A stretch of DNA of 52,150 bases from Spirochaetaceae bacterium (GCA_028820215.1 JAPPKD010000094.1:1-52150); one strand, 5' to 3'. Positions 8,219 through 16,405 are shown, counted from the stretch's first letter. Notes: generated by a model not told the origin, from the sequence alone. Made by a program: numbers and translations.

Positions 8219-8491
8219 TCAGTGATAGTCGATCAAGTCCACGTCTACCGCTTCGCCATCTACGAAGCGGAACACGATCCGCCAATTGCCTGATACGCGC
8301 ACGCTCCATAGGCCGCGTCGGTCTCCCTTCAACGGATGGAGCCGATAGCTGGGATGGTTCATGTCATGGGCTGATTCCGCCGCGTCCAAGTCGGACAATA
8401 TGCGCTCGATTTTCGCAACATGGTCATTGTTCAACCGCCGCGCGTCGTGCAACTCGAACAGCGCTCGCAGCCCTTTGTGCGCGAAATCCAC
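8219..8491 (-). CDS. higB: HigB toxin, RelE/ParE superfamily
   Basis: Ninety residues with the full HigB pattern: HKGLRALFELHDARRL at the start, the HPLKGDRRGLWSVRVSGNWRIVFRF core strands and the terminal DYH. These toxins cleave mRNA on the ribosome. The start is GTG at 8491, which gives the short N-terminus expected for the family; the ribosome binding site is weak. It is the first gene of the cassette and is followed by higA. The pair sits inside what looks like an older operon (M81 peptidase, unknown gene, decarboxylase) and is flanked by direct repeats. Confidence 0.92.
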   Translation of the reverse strand: MDFAHKGLRALFELHDARRLNNDHVAKIERILSDLDAAESAHDMNHPSYRLHPLKGDRRGLWSVRVSGNWRIVFRFVDGEAVDVDLIDYH

Positions 8492-8497
8492 TGCCCT

Positions 8498-8518
8498 GTG
8501 TGACGCACCATATCACAC
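8498..8518 (-). promoter_or_regulatory. Inverted repeat upstream of higB, probable HigA operator
   Basis: GTGTGA and TCACAC form perfect 6-bp arms around a 9-bp spacer, ending seven bases before the higB GTG. HigA-type antitoxins repress their own operon by binding such palindromes. The position is right; binding is inferred. Confidence 0.55.
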
Positions 8519-8543
8519 GCGCAAGGATCGCGGGAACGGATGG

Positions 8544-8618
8544 TCACCGCGCGTCGAAGGCCACTCGGCGGAGGGTGCCGCCGAACACGCGCGACTGCAC
8601 GACCGGCCCGGTGCTCAC
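8544..8618 (-). pseudogene. Truncated copy of the 5' end of the unknown gene at 7266-7889
   Basis: Twenty-four codons from GTG at 8618 encode STGPVVQSRVFGGTLR and a few unrelated residues before TGA. This parallels the start of the gene at 7266-7889 (STHPGQSVQSRVFGGTLR). The GTG overlaps the stop of the M81 gene as GTGA, the usual form of translational coupling. The fragment therefore looks like the original position of the downstream gene's start, now cut off by the higBA cassette. Confidence 0.6.
8568..8601 (+). repeat. 34-bp direct repeat, copy 2 (flanks higBA)
   Basis: This copy matches 7833-7866 with one mismatch. It lies within the truncated gene fragment at 8544-8618, on the upstream side of higB. 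Confidence 0.85.
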
Positions 8619-10105
8619 GGCGGCGAGGCCGACCACCTCGGCAGCGGGTCGAGCGGATGGATCGGGCGGGGAAGGTGCTTCCATTCGAGGTCGCGCAGCC
8701 CCGACTGGGTGGCGCCGGGGGTGTCCGCGCGGATCACCTGCGAGGTCCAGCGGCGGTAGTACTGCCAGTTGCTCGCGGTCTTCACGACGACGATCCCGGC
8801 GTCCGCGACTTCGACGCCGAAGTGCTCGTAGACCGCGGGGTGGTTGCCGCCGATGCCGGTGCGCTCGCTGACGACGACGTGCACGGAGCCGCTGCGGAGC
8901 AGGCAGGCGGTGCCCATGTCGAAGGAGGCGATGGCCTGCACCGGGACCTCGATGCGTCCGCCGCCCACGGCCACCACCTCGGCGTCGATCTCCACGGGGT
9001 CACCGAAGTGGGGATCCAGCCGGCGGCCGATCGGCCCGCGCACCGAGCCGCCGGCACCGGCGCGGGCGGCCTGACGGGCCATGGCCGGATCGACGACCGG
9101 CACCAGGGTCATCCGCGGCGGCTGCTGGCGGAGCAGCTCGGCCAGCAGGGTCGTGCTGTCGCCGGGCGCTCCGCCCCAGACGCTGTCGCCGGTGTCGGAG
9201 AGCACGACCAGGCCGCGGTCGGCGGCGATCGCCTGCGCCACCGCCTCCGCCGGGCTGATGCTGTCCTGCTTCAGGAACTCGTCGCGCAGCTCCCAGGCCA
9301 GGTCCGCCAGCTCGGCGGCCAGCCGCTCGGCCAGCTCCCGGTCGCCGCCGGTGACGACCGCGCATGCCCAGCCGCCGTCGGGGATGTCCATCCACGGCTG
9401 CATGGGAAAGGTGGAGGCGGAGGCGACCCCAGGCAGGCGCTCCATGGCCCGCGCGCGGTCGAACCAGGTCTTCATCGGACCGGCCGCGGTCAGGTACTGC
9501 TCCTGGTGGGTGATGAGCGGGATCTTCCGCCACGCGATGGTGGGTTTCAGATCGCCGCGCAGGATGGGCATGAGCAGGCGGGCGGCGAGTTGCCCGGTGT
9601 CGCGCATGGCGTGCGGCTGCGTGCGGTGCGCGACCAGCGCGTCGCAGTTGTCGACCATGCGCTGCGTGAGGTTGGCGTGGTGATCGAGCGACAGCACGAT
9701 CGGCATGTCCGGGCCGACGGCCTCGCGGACCCGTTCCTGCAGCCGGCCCTCGACGTCGGGATCGTCCAGGGCCACGGCGGCGCCGTGCAGGGCCAGGTAG
9801 ACGGCGTCGAAGGGGGCCTGCGCGCGGATGCCGGCGACGATGCGCTCCTCGAACCAGGCGCGGGTGTCCGGCGTGAGCGGCCCGTGCGCGCCGGCCGTGG
9901 CGTGGATGACCGGGCACGGCTCCCAGTCGAAGCCGGCCGCGTCGAGCTCGTGCAGGAAGCCGCCGATCTCGTGGTTGGAGCGGTTCATCAGGGCCGCGGG
10001 ACCCTCGGCCAGCCCGTACGCCCGGAAGGTGTCGAGGGTCGTCCGCTGGGACGTGAAGGTGCTGGTCTCCTGGGTGTAGGCGACGATCGCCACGCGGGGT
10101 CTCAT
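8615..10105 (-). CDS. M81 family metallopeptidase (MlrC-like)
   Basis: This 496-residue protein matches the two-part MlrC family. The N-terminal domain carries VAIVAYTQETSTF, ALHGAAVA and SLDHHANLT with metal-ligand histidines. The C-terminal domain begins with SDTGDSVWGGAPGDSTTLL, the family's conserved glycine/aspartate block. MlrC of sphingomonads hydrolyses linearised microcystin peptides; most homologs have unknown peptide or amide substrates. I choose ATG at 10105 and not the longer frame, because GGAG lies seven bases upstream and the start then falls 46 bases after the MFS stop. The 3' end overlaps a GTG start in the GTGA arrangement. It probably belongs to one transcript with the aminotransferase and MFS genes. 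Confidence 0.9.
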   Translation of the reverse strand: MRPRVAIVAYTQETSTFTSQRTTLDTFRAYGLAEGPAALMNRSNHEIGGFLHELDAAGFDWEPCPVIHATAGAHGPLTPDTRAWFEERIVAGIRAQAPFDAVYLALHGAAVALDDPDVEGRLQERVREAVGPDMPIVLSLDHHANLTQRMVDNCDALVAHRTQPHAMRDTGQLAARLLMPILRGDLKPTIAWRKIPLITHQEQYLTAAGPMKTWFDRARAMERLPGVASASTFPMQPWMDIPDGGWACAVVTGGDRELAERLAAELADLAWELRDEFLKQDSISPAEAVAQAIAADRGLVVLSDTGDSVWGGAPGDSTTLLAELLRQQPPRMTLVPVVDPAMARQAARAGAGGSVRGPIGRRLDPHFGDPVEIDAEVVAVGGGRIEVPVQAIASFDMGTACLLRSGSVHVVVSERTGIGGNHPAVYEHFGVEVADAGIVVVKTASNWQYYRRWTSQVIRADTPGATQSGLRDLEWKHLPRPIHPLDPLPRWSASPP

Positions 10106-10151
10106 CGGGTCTCCGTCATGGTACTTGGCCGCTTGACGGGGGGACAGCAGG

Positions 10152-11354
10152 TCAGCCGTCGCCGGCCGCCGCATCGGCGCGGCGGCGCTGCTCGGCCGGC
10201 TCGGGGAGGAGGGCGAATGCCACGGCGCCGGCCAGGCCCAGCACGCCGACCGCCAGCGCGCTGCCGGCCAGGCTGAGCGCGGCCGCGGCCACGCCGGCGA
10301 CGGTCGGCCCCACCACGCTGCCGATGTCGCTGATCAGCCGCCAGAGGCCCAGGAACTGCCCGGAGCGGCCGGCCGGCGCCAGGTCGGCCCCGTAGGTCAT
10401 GTTGATGCCGCTGCCCAGACCGTTGCCGACGGCGCCGATCAGGCCGACGGCCAGCAGCGCCGCGAACGACTGCGTCAACGGGGTGGCCGCGAGCCCCACG
10501 GCGAGCAGCAGGGTCGCGGGTGCGGAGGCGAAGCGGCGCCCGAAACGGTCCATGACGATGCCGGCCGGCAGGAACATGACGATCTCCATGCCCGCGGTCA
10601 GTCCTGCCACCAGCCCGATCTCCACCACGTCGAGGCCGATGTACGCGCCCCACAGCGGCACGATCAACCGCCTGGAGGTGCGGAGGACGGACAGCGCGAC
10701 CATGGCTGCGCCGGCCGTCGTCAGGATCCGCCGTCCGCTGCGCAGCTCCCGCCAGAGGCCGCCGAGGGCGCCGCCGCGCCGGCCGGCGGCGGGGACGATC
10801 CCCTGCGGGGGGAAGGACGGCATCAGGCGCATCATCAGCGCGGACGCGACGAGCGCCAGCACGATGGGCACCACGAAGATCGCCTGCAGGCCGAACCGGT
10901 CGCCGATGAAGCCGCCGACGATCGGTCCGATCAGGCTGCCGATGCGGGTGACGCCGCCGGTGGTGGCCAGCGCACGGCCCCGCAGTTGCGGCGATGCGGC
11001 GCGGCTCATCCAGGCCAGGCGCGCCAGCATCCACGCGCCGTGGCAGGCGCCGATGCCCAGCAGCAGCGCCCCGAAGGCCGGCGCCGCGTCGACCAGCGCG
11101 ATGCCCGCGCAGCAGCCCGCCAGCGCCACGCCGGACGAGGCCTGCAGCCGCTTCTCGCCGAAGCGAGCGCAGGCCAGCCCGATCGGTACGGCGATGACCA
11201 TGCCGCCGAGGCCGTGCAGGGCGAAGGCGGCGCCGGCGCCCGCGAACCCGGCGCCCAACTCCACCGCCAGCAGCGGGATGAACGGGAAGATCGCGGCGAC
11301 GCCGGCCGACTCCAGCAGCACCGGCAGGAACACCGGCACCATCAGCCCGCGCAT
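10152..11354 (-). CDS. MFS transporter
   Basis: The 400-residue protein has about twelve hydrophobic segments. Short charged loops of the MFS type follow segment 2 (CARFGEKRLQ) and recur in the second half (MDRFGRRFAS), and the central basic loop falls around 185-210. It is a secondary transporter of the inner membrane; the architecture fits drug/metabolite exporters, but the substrate is not readable. It lies between the aminotransferase gene (71 bases) and the M81 gene (46 bases) on the same strand, so it may export or import the compound these enzymes act on. ATG at 11354 lacks a clear ribosome binding site; an upstream non-ATG start is possible. Confidence 0.85.
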   Translation of the reverse strand: MRGLMVPVFLPVLLESAGVAAIFPFIPLLAVELGAGFAGAGAAFALHGLGGMVIAVPIGLACARFGEKRLQASSGVALAGCCAGIALVDAAPAFGALLLGIGACHGAWMLARLAWMSRAASPQLRGRALATTGGVTRIGSLIGPIVGGFIGDRFGLQAIFVVPIVLALVASALMMRLMPSFPPQGIVPAAGRRGGALGGLWRELRSGRRILTTAGAAMVALSVLRTSRRLIVPLWGAYIGLDVVEIGLVAGLTAGMEIVMFLPAGIVMDRFGRRFASAPATLLLAVGLAATPLTQSFAALLAVGLIGAVGNGLGSGINMTYGADLAPAGRSGQFLGLWRLISDIGSVVGPTVAGVAAAALSLAGSALAVGVLGLAGAVAFALLPEPAEQRRRADAAAGDG

Positions 11355-11425
11355 GGTGGCGGAGCCGGGAACGGCTTGACCGCCGGGGACCGCGCCGTCG
11401 GGGGCGGCCTGCGCGCGATCGCGGC

Positions 11426-12778
11426 TCAGCGGAGGACCTCGTCCGCCTTCATCTGCCGGAGGGCATCCTCCACCGCCGCGACGGTGTGGTCGACCTGCGC
11501 GTCGCTGTGGACGGCGCTGACGATGAACGCTCCGCCGATTGCGTCGACGCCGCGGTTGAGCAGCGCCCGCTTGAACGGCTCGCTGTAGCGCGGATCGCGC
11601 CCCTCGGCGACCACTTCCCGCGGCGCCGTGCAGAGCTCCGGGTCGCCGTCGTGGGTGGTGCCGAACACGACCCAGACCATCGATGCGCGCTGGTGGCAGA
11701 AGCAGGGCACGCCGGCGGCGGCGATCGCGCGGTCGATGCCCTGGCGCAGCCGGCGGGCGGCCCGCTCGGCTGTGTCGTTGGCGGCGCCGTCGGCGATGAG
11801 CTCCAGACAGCGCGTGCCGGCGGCGGCGCTCAGGGGGTTGGCGTTGAAGGTGCCGGGATGGCCGATGCGCCGGCGCGCGTCCACGTCGGGCGGGAACGAC
11901 ATGATGTTGAGCAGGTCGGTGCGCCCGCCGACCGCGCCGCCCGGCAAGCCGCCGGCCAGGATCTTGGCCAGCGTGGTCAGGTCGGGCCGGACGCCGTAGC
12001 GCTCCTGTGCACCGCCCCTGGAGACGCGGAAGCCGGTGACCACCTCGTCGAAGATGAGGAGCACGTCCCGCCGCGCGGTGATCTCGCGCAGTTGCCGCAG
12101 GAAGTCCGGGTGCACGCCGTAGAAGCCCATGGCGCCGCCGGTGGGCTCAATCATCACGGCGGCGACGTCGCCGGCCGCAAGCGTGTCGTCGACCGCGTCC
12201 GGATCGGCCTCCGGCAGCACGGTGACCGTGGCGCGGGTCGCGTCCGGGATGCCGGTCGCCGGGTAGCGGCCGGAGCCGCCGGCGACGTAGTCGTGCCAGC
12301 CGTGGAAGTGGTCGGCGAAGGTGACGATGCGTTCGCGGCCCGTGCAGCCGCGGGCGATGCGGATCGCCATCATCGACGCCTCGGTGCCGGAGCTGTGGAA
12401 GCGGATGCGCTCGACCGACGGCATCAGTGCCCGCACCGCGCGCGCCCAGGCGATCTCCTGCTCGGTGTTGGCGCCGAGCTGTGTGCCGTTCGGGAGCTGG
12501 GCGGTGGCGGCGGCGACCAGCTCCGGGTGACTGTGGCCGAGCAGCAGCGCGCCGTGTCCCATCACGTAGTCGACGTACTCGTGGCCGTCGACGTCCCACT
12601 TGCGTGCGCCGTGGGCGCGGGTCATGAAGACCGGGAAGGGCAGCAGGCGGCGCACGTCGTGGGTGGCGCCGCCGGGGAACACGTCGAGCGCGTCCCGGAA
12701 GAGCTCCGCCGAGCGGGGATGGAGCGCGATGTATTCGCGGGTGATCGAGTCGGATGCGGTGAGCGTCGGACCTGCCAT
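11426..12778 (-). CDS. Class III PLP-dependent aminotransferase, glutamate-1-semialdehyde aminomutase-like
   Basis: The 450-residue protein has the class III fold and GSA-aminomutase-like features: RFHSSGTEASMMAIRIAR, DHFHGWHDYVAGG, LLIFDEVVTGFRV and the PLP lysine in TTLAKILAGGLPGGAVGG, followed by HPGTFNANPLS. It differs from true HemL in context, because no other haem gene is near, so a transaminase acting on an unusual amino compound is more likely. It is the first gene of the minus-strand run with MFS, M81, the unknown protein and the decarboxylase. The start is ATG 12778, divergent from a vapBC module. Family assignment is firm; the reaction is not. Confidence 0.88.
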   Translation of the reverse strand: MAGPTLTASDSITREYIALHPRSAELFRDALDVFPGGATHDVRRLLPFPVFMTRAHGARKWDVDGHEYVDYVMGHGALLLGHSHPELVAAATAQLPNGTQLGANTEQEIAWARAVRALMPSVERIRFHSSGTEASMMAIRIARGCTGRERIVTFADHFHGWHDYVAGGSGRYPATGIPDATRATVTVLPEADPDAVDDTLAAGDVAAVMIEPTGGAMGFYGVHPDFLRQLREITARRDVLLIFDEVVTGFRVSRGGAQERYGVRPDLTTLAKILAGGLPGGAVGGRTDLLNIMSFPPDVDARRRIGHPGTFNANPLSAAAGTRCLELIADGAANDTAERAARRLRQGIDRAIAAAGVPCFCHQRASMVWVVFGTTHDGDPELCTAPREVVAEGRDPRYSEPFKRALLNRGVDAIGGAFIVSAVHSDAQVDHTVAAVEDALRQMKADEVLR

Positions 12779-12865
12779 GGTCAGGACGGTAGGCCGATCC
12801 GGCTCGGCCGCACAACGAGCCCGCTACGGACGAGTCATCACGGGCATCCTTGATTACTTGCAATA

Positions 12866-12882
12866 TGCTGCAATAAGCAGCA
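12866..12882 (+). promoter_or_regulatory. Inverted repeat upstream of vapB, probable autoregulatory operator
   Basis: TGCTGC and GCAGCA are perfect arms around AATAA, centred about 19 bases before the vapB ATG. The stretch 12855-12890 is AT-rich against its surroundings and holds related TTGC-type half-sites. Antitoxins of the FitA/VapB type bind such repeats. Confidence 0.5.
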
Positions 12883-12892
12883 CATTGCTGCG

Positions 12893-13129
12893 ATGACACG
12901 ATCGGTCACCATTCGTGATGTTCCGGCCGAGGCGTGCGATGAGCTCAGCGCCCGAGCAGCAGCCAGCGGACGGTCGTTGCAGGCCTATCTGCGCCTTAAG
13001 CTGGTCGAGTTGGCGGAGCGCCCGGACCCTGAAGTGGTGCTGCGCAGAATCGCCGAGCGGGTCGACCGCACGGACAGCACGCTCTCAGCCGCCAGCATCC
13101 TCCGGCACCGAGATGCCGATCGACGATGA
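12893..13129 (+). CDS. vapB: FitA/VapB-type ribbon-helix-helix antitoxin
   Basis: The 78-residue protein begins TRSVTIRDVPAEACDELSARAAASGRSLQAYLRLKLVELA, a ribbon-helix-helix DNA-binding domain of the FitA kind, with a charged tail that should wrap the toxin. It overlaps the toxin gene by four bases (ATGA). No good ribosome binding site precedes ATG 12893, so translation may start close to the transcript end. It pairs with the PIN toxin directly downstream and is divergent from the aminotransferase operon. Confidence 0.85.
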   Translation: MTRSVTIRDVPAEACDELSARAAASGRSLQAYLRLKLVELAERPDPEVVLRRIAERVDRTDSTLSAASILRHRDADRR

Positions 13130-13524
13130 CGCTGGTTCTCGACGCCAGCGCCGCGGTCGCCGTGCTGGTGGACAAGGGAACCGATGGTCGATGGGCGCGG
13201 CGGCAGCTTGCCGACGGATCGGCCGCGGCGCCGCATCTGATGCCCGCCGAGGCCGCCAACATCCTGAGACGCGCTACCCTCGCCGGAGAGATCTCCGCGG
13301 ACACCGCGTCGCTGGCACACGCCGACCTGTTGGAGCTCGACGTCGAGCTGTTCGACTACCGGCCGCTCGCAACACGTGTGTGGCAACTCCGTGAGAACGT
13401 GACCGCATACGATGGTTGGTACGTCGCGCTGGCGGAGTTGTTGGCGGTCGATCTGATCACCTTGGACCGGCGCCTGGCGCGCGCGCCCGGTTGTCTCTGC
13501 GCGTTTCGCACGCCCGACGACTGA
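13126..13524 (+). CDS. vapC: VapC toxin, PIN-domain ribonuclease
   Basis: The 132-residue PIN domain keeps all four acidic residues: D6 in VLDASAA, E42 in PAEAANIL, D96 in TAYDGWYVALAE and D114 in ITLDRRLA. It is expected to cut RNA in a metal-dependent way. Its start overlaps the antitoxin stop as ATGA, so the two are translationally coupled. The gene ends 32 bases before the convergent D-aminoacylase gene. Nothing suggests inactivation. Confidence 0.93.
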   Translation: MTLVLDASAAVAVLVDKGTDGRWARRQLADGSAAAPHLMPAEAANILRRATLAGEISADTASLAHADLLELDVELFDYRPLATRVWQLRENVTAYDGWYVALAELLAVDLITLDRRLARAPGCLCAFRTPDD

Positions 13525-13556
13525 GGCGACGATCCTGCTGACGCTGACGGCCTCGA

Positions 13557-15116
13557 CTACTTGCGCGCGAGCACTCGGCCGGGAAGGGCGCCGGTGGGGG
13601 TGCCGTCCGCGATGATCGGCTGGCCGTTGACCAGCACCCAGCGCATGCCGACCGCTTCCCGGCGCGGCTCCTCCCAGGTGGAGCGGGCGGCCACCGTTTC
13701 GGCGTCGAACACCGCCACGTCGGCCGCCGCGCCCACCCGGATCACGCCCCGGTCGGGGACGCGGAAGCGCTCGGCCGGGAAGCCGGCCATCTTGTAGACC
13801 GCCTCCGGCAGGCTCAGCAGGCCGCGGTCGCGGACGAACTGGCCCAAGACCCGGGCGAAGCAGCCGAAGCTGCGCGGGTGCGGGTGGGGGACGTCGTAGA
13901 CGCCGTCACTGGCGACCATCATGCGTGGGTGCACGGCGGTCGCGGCGATGACCGGCTCGTGCTCCTCCACCGGCGTCTGCCACGGGAAGACCATGGTCAC
14001 CGCTCCCTCCTCCTCCATGACGAATTCGAAGGCGAACTCCTCGATCGACTTGCCGGCCGCCGCCGCGAGGTCGGCGGTGCGCTCGCCGACGTGGCGGCCG
14101 GAGCGGCTGTAGCCGACGATCTGATCGCCGCGTCCCAGGTACTTGGCCAGCCCTGCCACCGCGAGGCTGCGCACGCCGGGCCGGCGCAGCCGTTCGGCCA
14201 TGGCCGTCCAGCCGCCGGGGTGCAGGTGGATGGGCATCGCCATCTCCAGGTGCGTCATGCCGGCCGGGTACAGATAGGACTCGAACGACAGGTCCACCCC
14301 CTCGCGGTCCACCTGCTCCAGGGCTGCGCCCGAGTCCGCGTCGACGCGCTCGTGGCTGACGTGCACCGGGCATCCTGAGGCTTTGGCCAGCTCGATGGTC
14401 TCCCGCCACGCGACCGGGCGGCCCAGGTGCGAGTAGCGCTGGTGGGCGGCGTAGATGCCGCCGTGCTCGGCGGTGACCTGGCAGAGGCGCACCAGCTCGT
14501 CGAAGCTGGCGTTGGCGCTCGGCTGGTAGTCGAGCCCCAGGCAGAGCGCGCCGGCGCCGGCTTCCATCCACGCGCGGGTGCCGTCCTCCATCGCCTGCAG
14601 CTCGTCCGCCGTCGCGTGGCGGGCGTCCCATCCCATCGCCCGCAGGCGCACGGCGCAGTGGGGGACCTGCGGGAACACGTTCAGTGGCGTGGTTCCGGCG
14701 AAGCGGTCCAGGTAGGAGTCGATGGTCGGCCAGCGCGCCTCCAGCTCCGAGCCGCCGTAGAGGGTCGCGGTATAGGCGAACAGCTCCTCGCACTGCGGCG
14801 AGTCGAGCGGCGCCCAGCCGAATCCGTCCGGGTGCAGCAGGTTGGTGGTGATCCCCTGCCGGGCGCCGACCAGGCTGTCGTGGCCGGCGAGCAGCGCCAG
14901 CTCCGAGTGCACGTGCACGTCGATGAACCCCGGGGTGACGGTGAGGCCGGTGGCGTCGACGATGATGTCTGCCGTGGCGGATCCCAGGTCGCCGATTGCC
15001 GTGATCGCGTCGCCCTGCAGGCCGACGTCCGCCCGATAGGCGGGACCGCCGGTGCCGTCGACGATGGTGCCGCCGGTGATGAGCACGGAGAAGGTAGAAG
15101 CGGTGTTCAGGCCCAT
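13557..15116 (-). CDS. N-acyl-D-amino-acid deacylase (D-aminoacylase family amidohydrolase)
   Basis: The 519-residue enzyme has the amidohydrolase pattern: TPGFIDVHVHSEL with the HxH metal pair, VHVSHERVDAD, GYSRSGRHVGERTAD, and VASDGVYDVPHPHPRSFGCFARVLG with the catalytic aspartate, followed by the C-terminal beta sandwich (GVIRVGAAADVAVFD). D-aminoacylases remove acyl groups from N-acyl-D-amino acids; relatives act on dihydropyrimidine-like or other N-acyl compounds. I take ATG 15116, since the family N-terminus (FSVLITGGTIVDGTG) begins shortly after; the ATG-free extension upstream shows no similarity. It is divergent from the HAD gene. Substrate chirality is family knowledge and not shown by the sequence. 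Confidence 0.87.
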   Translation of the reverse strand: MGLNTASTFSVLITGGTIVDGTGGPAYRADVGLQGDAITAIGDLGSATADIIVDATGLTVTPGFIDVHVHSELALLAGHDSLVGARQGITTNLLHPDGFGWAPLDSPQCEELFAYTATLYGGSELEARWPTIDSYLDRFAGTTPLNVFPQVPHCAVRLRAMGWDARHATADELQAMEDGTRAWMEAGAGALCLGLDYQPSANASFDELVRLCQVTAEHGGIYAAHQRYSHLGRPVAWRETIELAKASGCPVHVSHERVDADSGAALEQVDREGVDLSFESYLYPAGMTHLEMAMPIHLHPGGWTAMAERLRRPGVRSLAVAGLAKYLGRGDQIVGYSRSGRHVGERTADLAAAAGKSIEEFAFEFVMEEEGAVTMVFPWQTPVEEHEPVIAATAVHPRMMVASDGVYDVPHPHPRSFGCFARVLGQFVRDRGLLSLPEAVYKMAGFPAERFRVPDRGVIRVGAAADVAVFDAETVAARSTWEEPRREAVGMRWVLVNGQPIIADGTPTGALPGRVLARK

Positions 15117-15215
15117 GGACGGGATGATGGGTGCGCCGGGAGGGCCGCGCAAGCGGCACGAGAGACCGCGTCCCGTGCTACGGTGACGCCGCCCCCGGCC
15201 GGCGCCCTCTAACCC

Positions 15216-15929
15216 ATGTCCTCACTTCCCCGCGCCATGCTGATCGACCTGGACGACACCCTGCTGGCCTCCACCGAGGCCGGCCGGCACGCCATGGAGG
15301 TCATCACCCGGCAGATCGCCGACGACATCGCGGTGCCCCTGGCTCAGGTGAGCCCGGCCATGGCCGAGGCCTCCACCTGGTTCTGGTCGGACGAGGAGCG
15401 CCGCGCCCGCGCTCGTATGGACCAGGCCGGCGCGCGCGCACGCATCGTCGAGCGCGCCCTGGAGCTGCTGCGGTGCACGGTACCCGTCGACGCGGAGGCG
15501 CTGGGCATCCGCTCGGTGGCCGAACGCCTTCGCGTGCTGGAGCCGATCGCCGGTGCGTTCGAGACCGTCGCCGAGCTGCGCCGCCGCGGCGTGCGGCTGG
15601 CGCTGGTCACCAACGGCGGCGCCGCCGACCAGCGCGCCAAGATCGACCGGCACGCCGTCGACCGGCGCTTCGACGCGGTGCTGGTGGAAGGCGAGGTGGG
15701 CTTCGGCAAGCCCGATCCGCGCATCTTCCGGCTCGCGCTCCAGCGGCTGGAAGTGCCCGCCGCCGACGCGTGGATGGTCGGCGACGACCTGCCCTGGGAC
15801 ATCGCGGGCGCGCAGGCCGTGGGCATCCACGGGGTGTGGGCGCGAGACTACGCCGCGACGGGCGCGGCGGGCGACGGAACCGTGCACCCCGACCGCACCG
15901 TGGGGACGATCGCCGAGCTGTTGGCCTGA
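15216..15929 (+). CDS. HAD superfamily hydrolase
   Basis: The 237-residue protein has HAD motif I as IDLDDTLL (D11, D13), motif II in VTNGG, and motifs III/IV as GKPDPRIF and VGDDLPWDIAGA. The helical cap between about 20 and 95 makes it a class I enzyme, such as a phosphatase of a small phosphorylated metabolite. The substrate is not predictable. The small membrane protein gene begins 29 bases after its stop on the same strand, with its own good ribosome binding site. Confidence 0.87.
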   Translation: MSSLPRAMLIDLDDTLLASTEAGRHAMEVITRQIADDIAVPLAQVSPAMAEASTWFWSDEERRARARMDQAGARARIVERALELLRCTVPVDAEALGIRSVAERLRVLEPIAGAFETVAELRRRGVRLALVTNGGAADQRAKIDRHAVDRRFDAVLVEGEVGFGKPDPRIFRLALQRLEVPAADAWMVGDDLPWDIAGAQAVGIHGVWARDYAATGAAGDGTVHPDRTVGTIAELLA

Positions 15930-15958
15930 GCCGCGCCGCCGTCGCTACCTTGGAGGCG

Positions 15959-16405
15959 ATGGCCACGCGGCTGCCGGTTCCCCCTCGCCTGCAACCGGTC
16001 GATCAGCGCCTGATCGCCTGGATGGACCGCCACGGCGTGCGCCTGCTGCGCGTGACCATCGGCGTGGTGTTCATCTGGTTCGGGGCGCTGAAGCTCTTCC
16101 CCGGCGCCAGCCCGGCGGCCGGCCTGATCGTGTCGACCTTCCCGTTCCTGCCCGCCGGGCTGTTCCTGCCGTTCCTGGGCTGCTGGGAGATGGCCATCGG
16201 CGCAGGCTACGTTACCGGGCGCCTGCTGCGCGTCACGGTGGCGCTGATGTACGCCCAGATGCTGGGGGCGATGTCGCCGATCGTGCTCAATCCGGAAGCG
16301 GTGTTCGTCGCGGCGCCGTTCGTGCTGACCCTGGAAGGCCAGTACATCGTCAAGAACCTGGTCCTGCTGGCTGCTGCCATCGTCATCGGCGCGAAGGTGC
16401 GTTGA
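15959..16405 (+). CDS. Small four-helix membrane protein, DoxX/YkgB-like
   Basis: The 148-residue product has about four hydrophobic segments: one near residue 30-47 (VTIGVVFIWFGALKLF), a paired block to about 85, one near 90-115 and one at the end. The GALKLFPG motif after the first helix is typical of DoxX-like or YkgB-type proteins, whose functions are mostly undefined (redox and respiratory links have been proposed). GGAGG before ATG 15959 fixes the start. Its 3' end overlaps the end of the convergent vapC at 16383 by 23 bases. Confidence 0.7.
   Translation: MATRLPVPPRLQPVDQRLIAWMDRHGVRLLRVTIGVVFIWFGALKLFPGASPAAGLIVSTFPFLPAGLFLPFLGCWEMAIGAGYVTGRLLRVTVALMYAQMLGAMSPIVLNPEAVFVAAPFVLTLEGQYIVKNLVLLAAAIVIGAKVR

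Noticed and set aside
7833..8601. Insertion sequence at the higBA site
   Set aside because: The repeats are direct, and the interval carries no transposase or integrase and no terminal inverted repeats, so I do not call it an IS.
8540..10276. Long open frame on the plus strand over the M81 gene region
   Set aside because: It is the antisense shadow of the M81 gene in GC-rich DNA; its residues show no family pattern.
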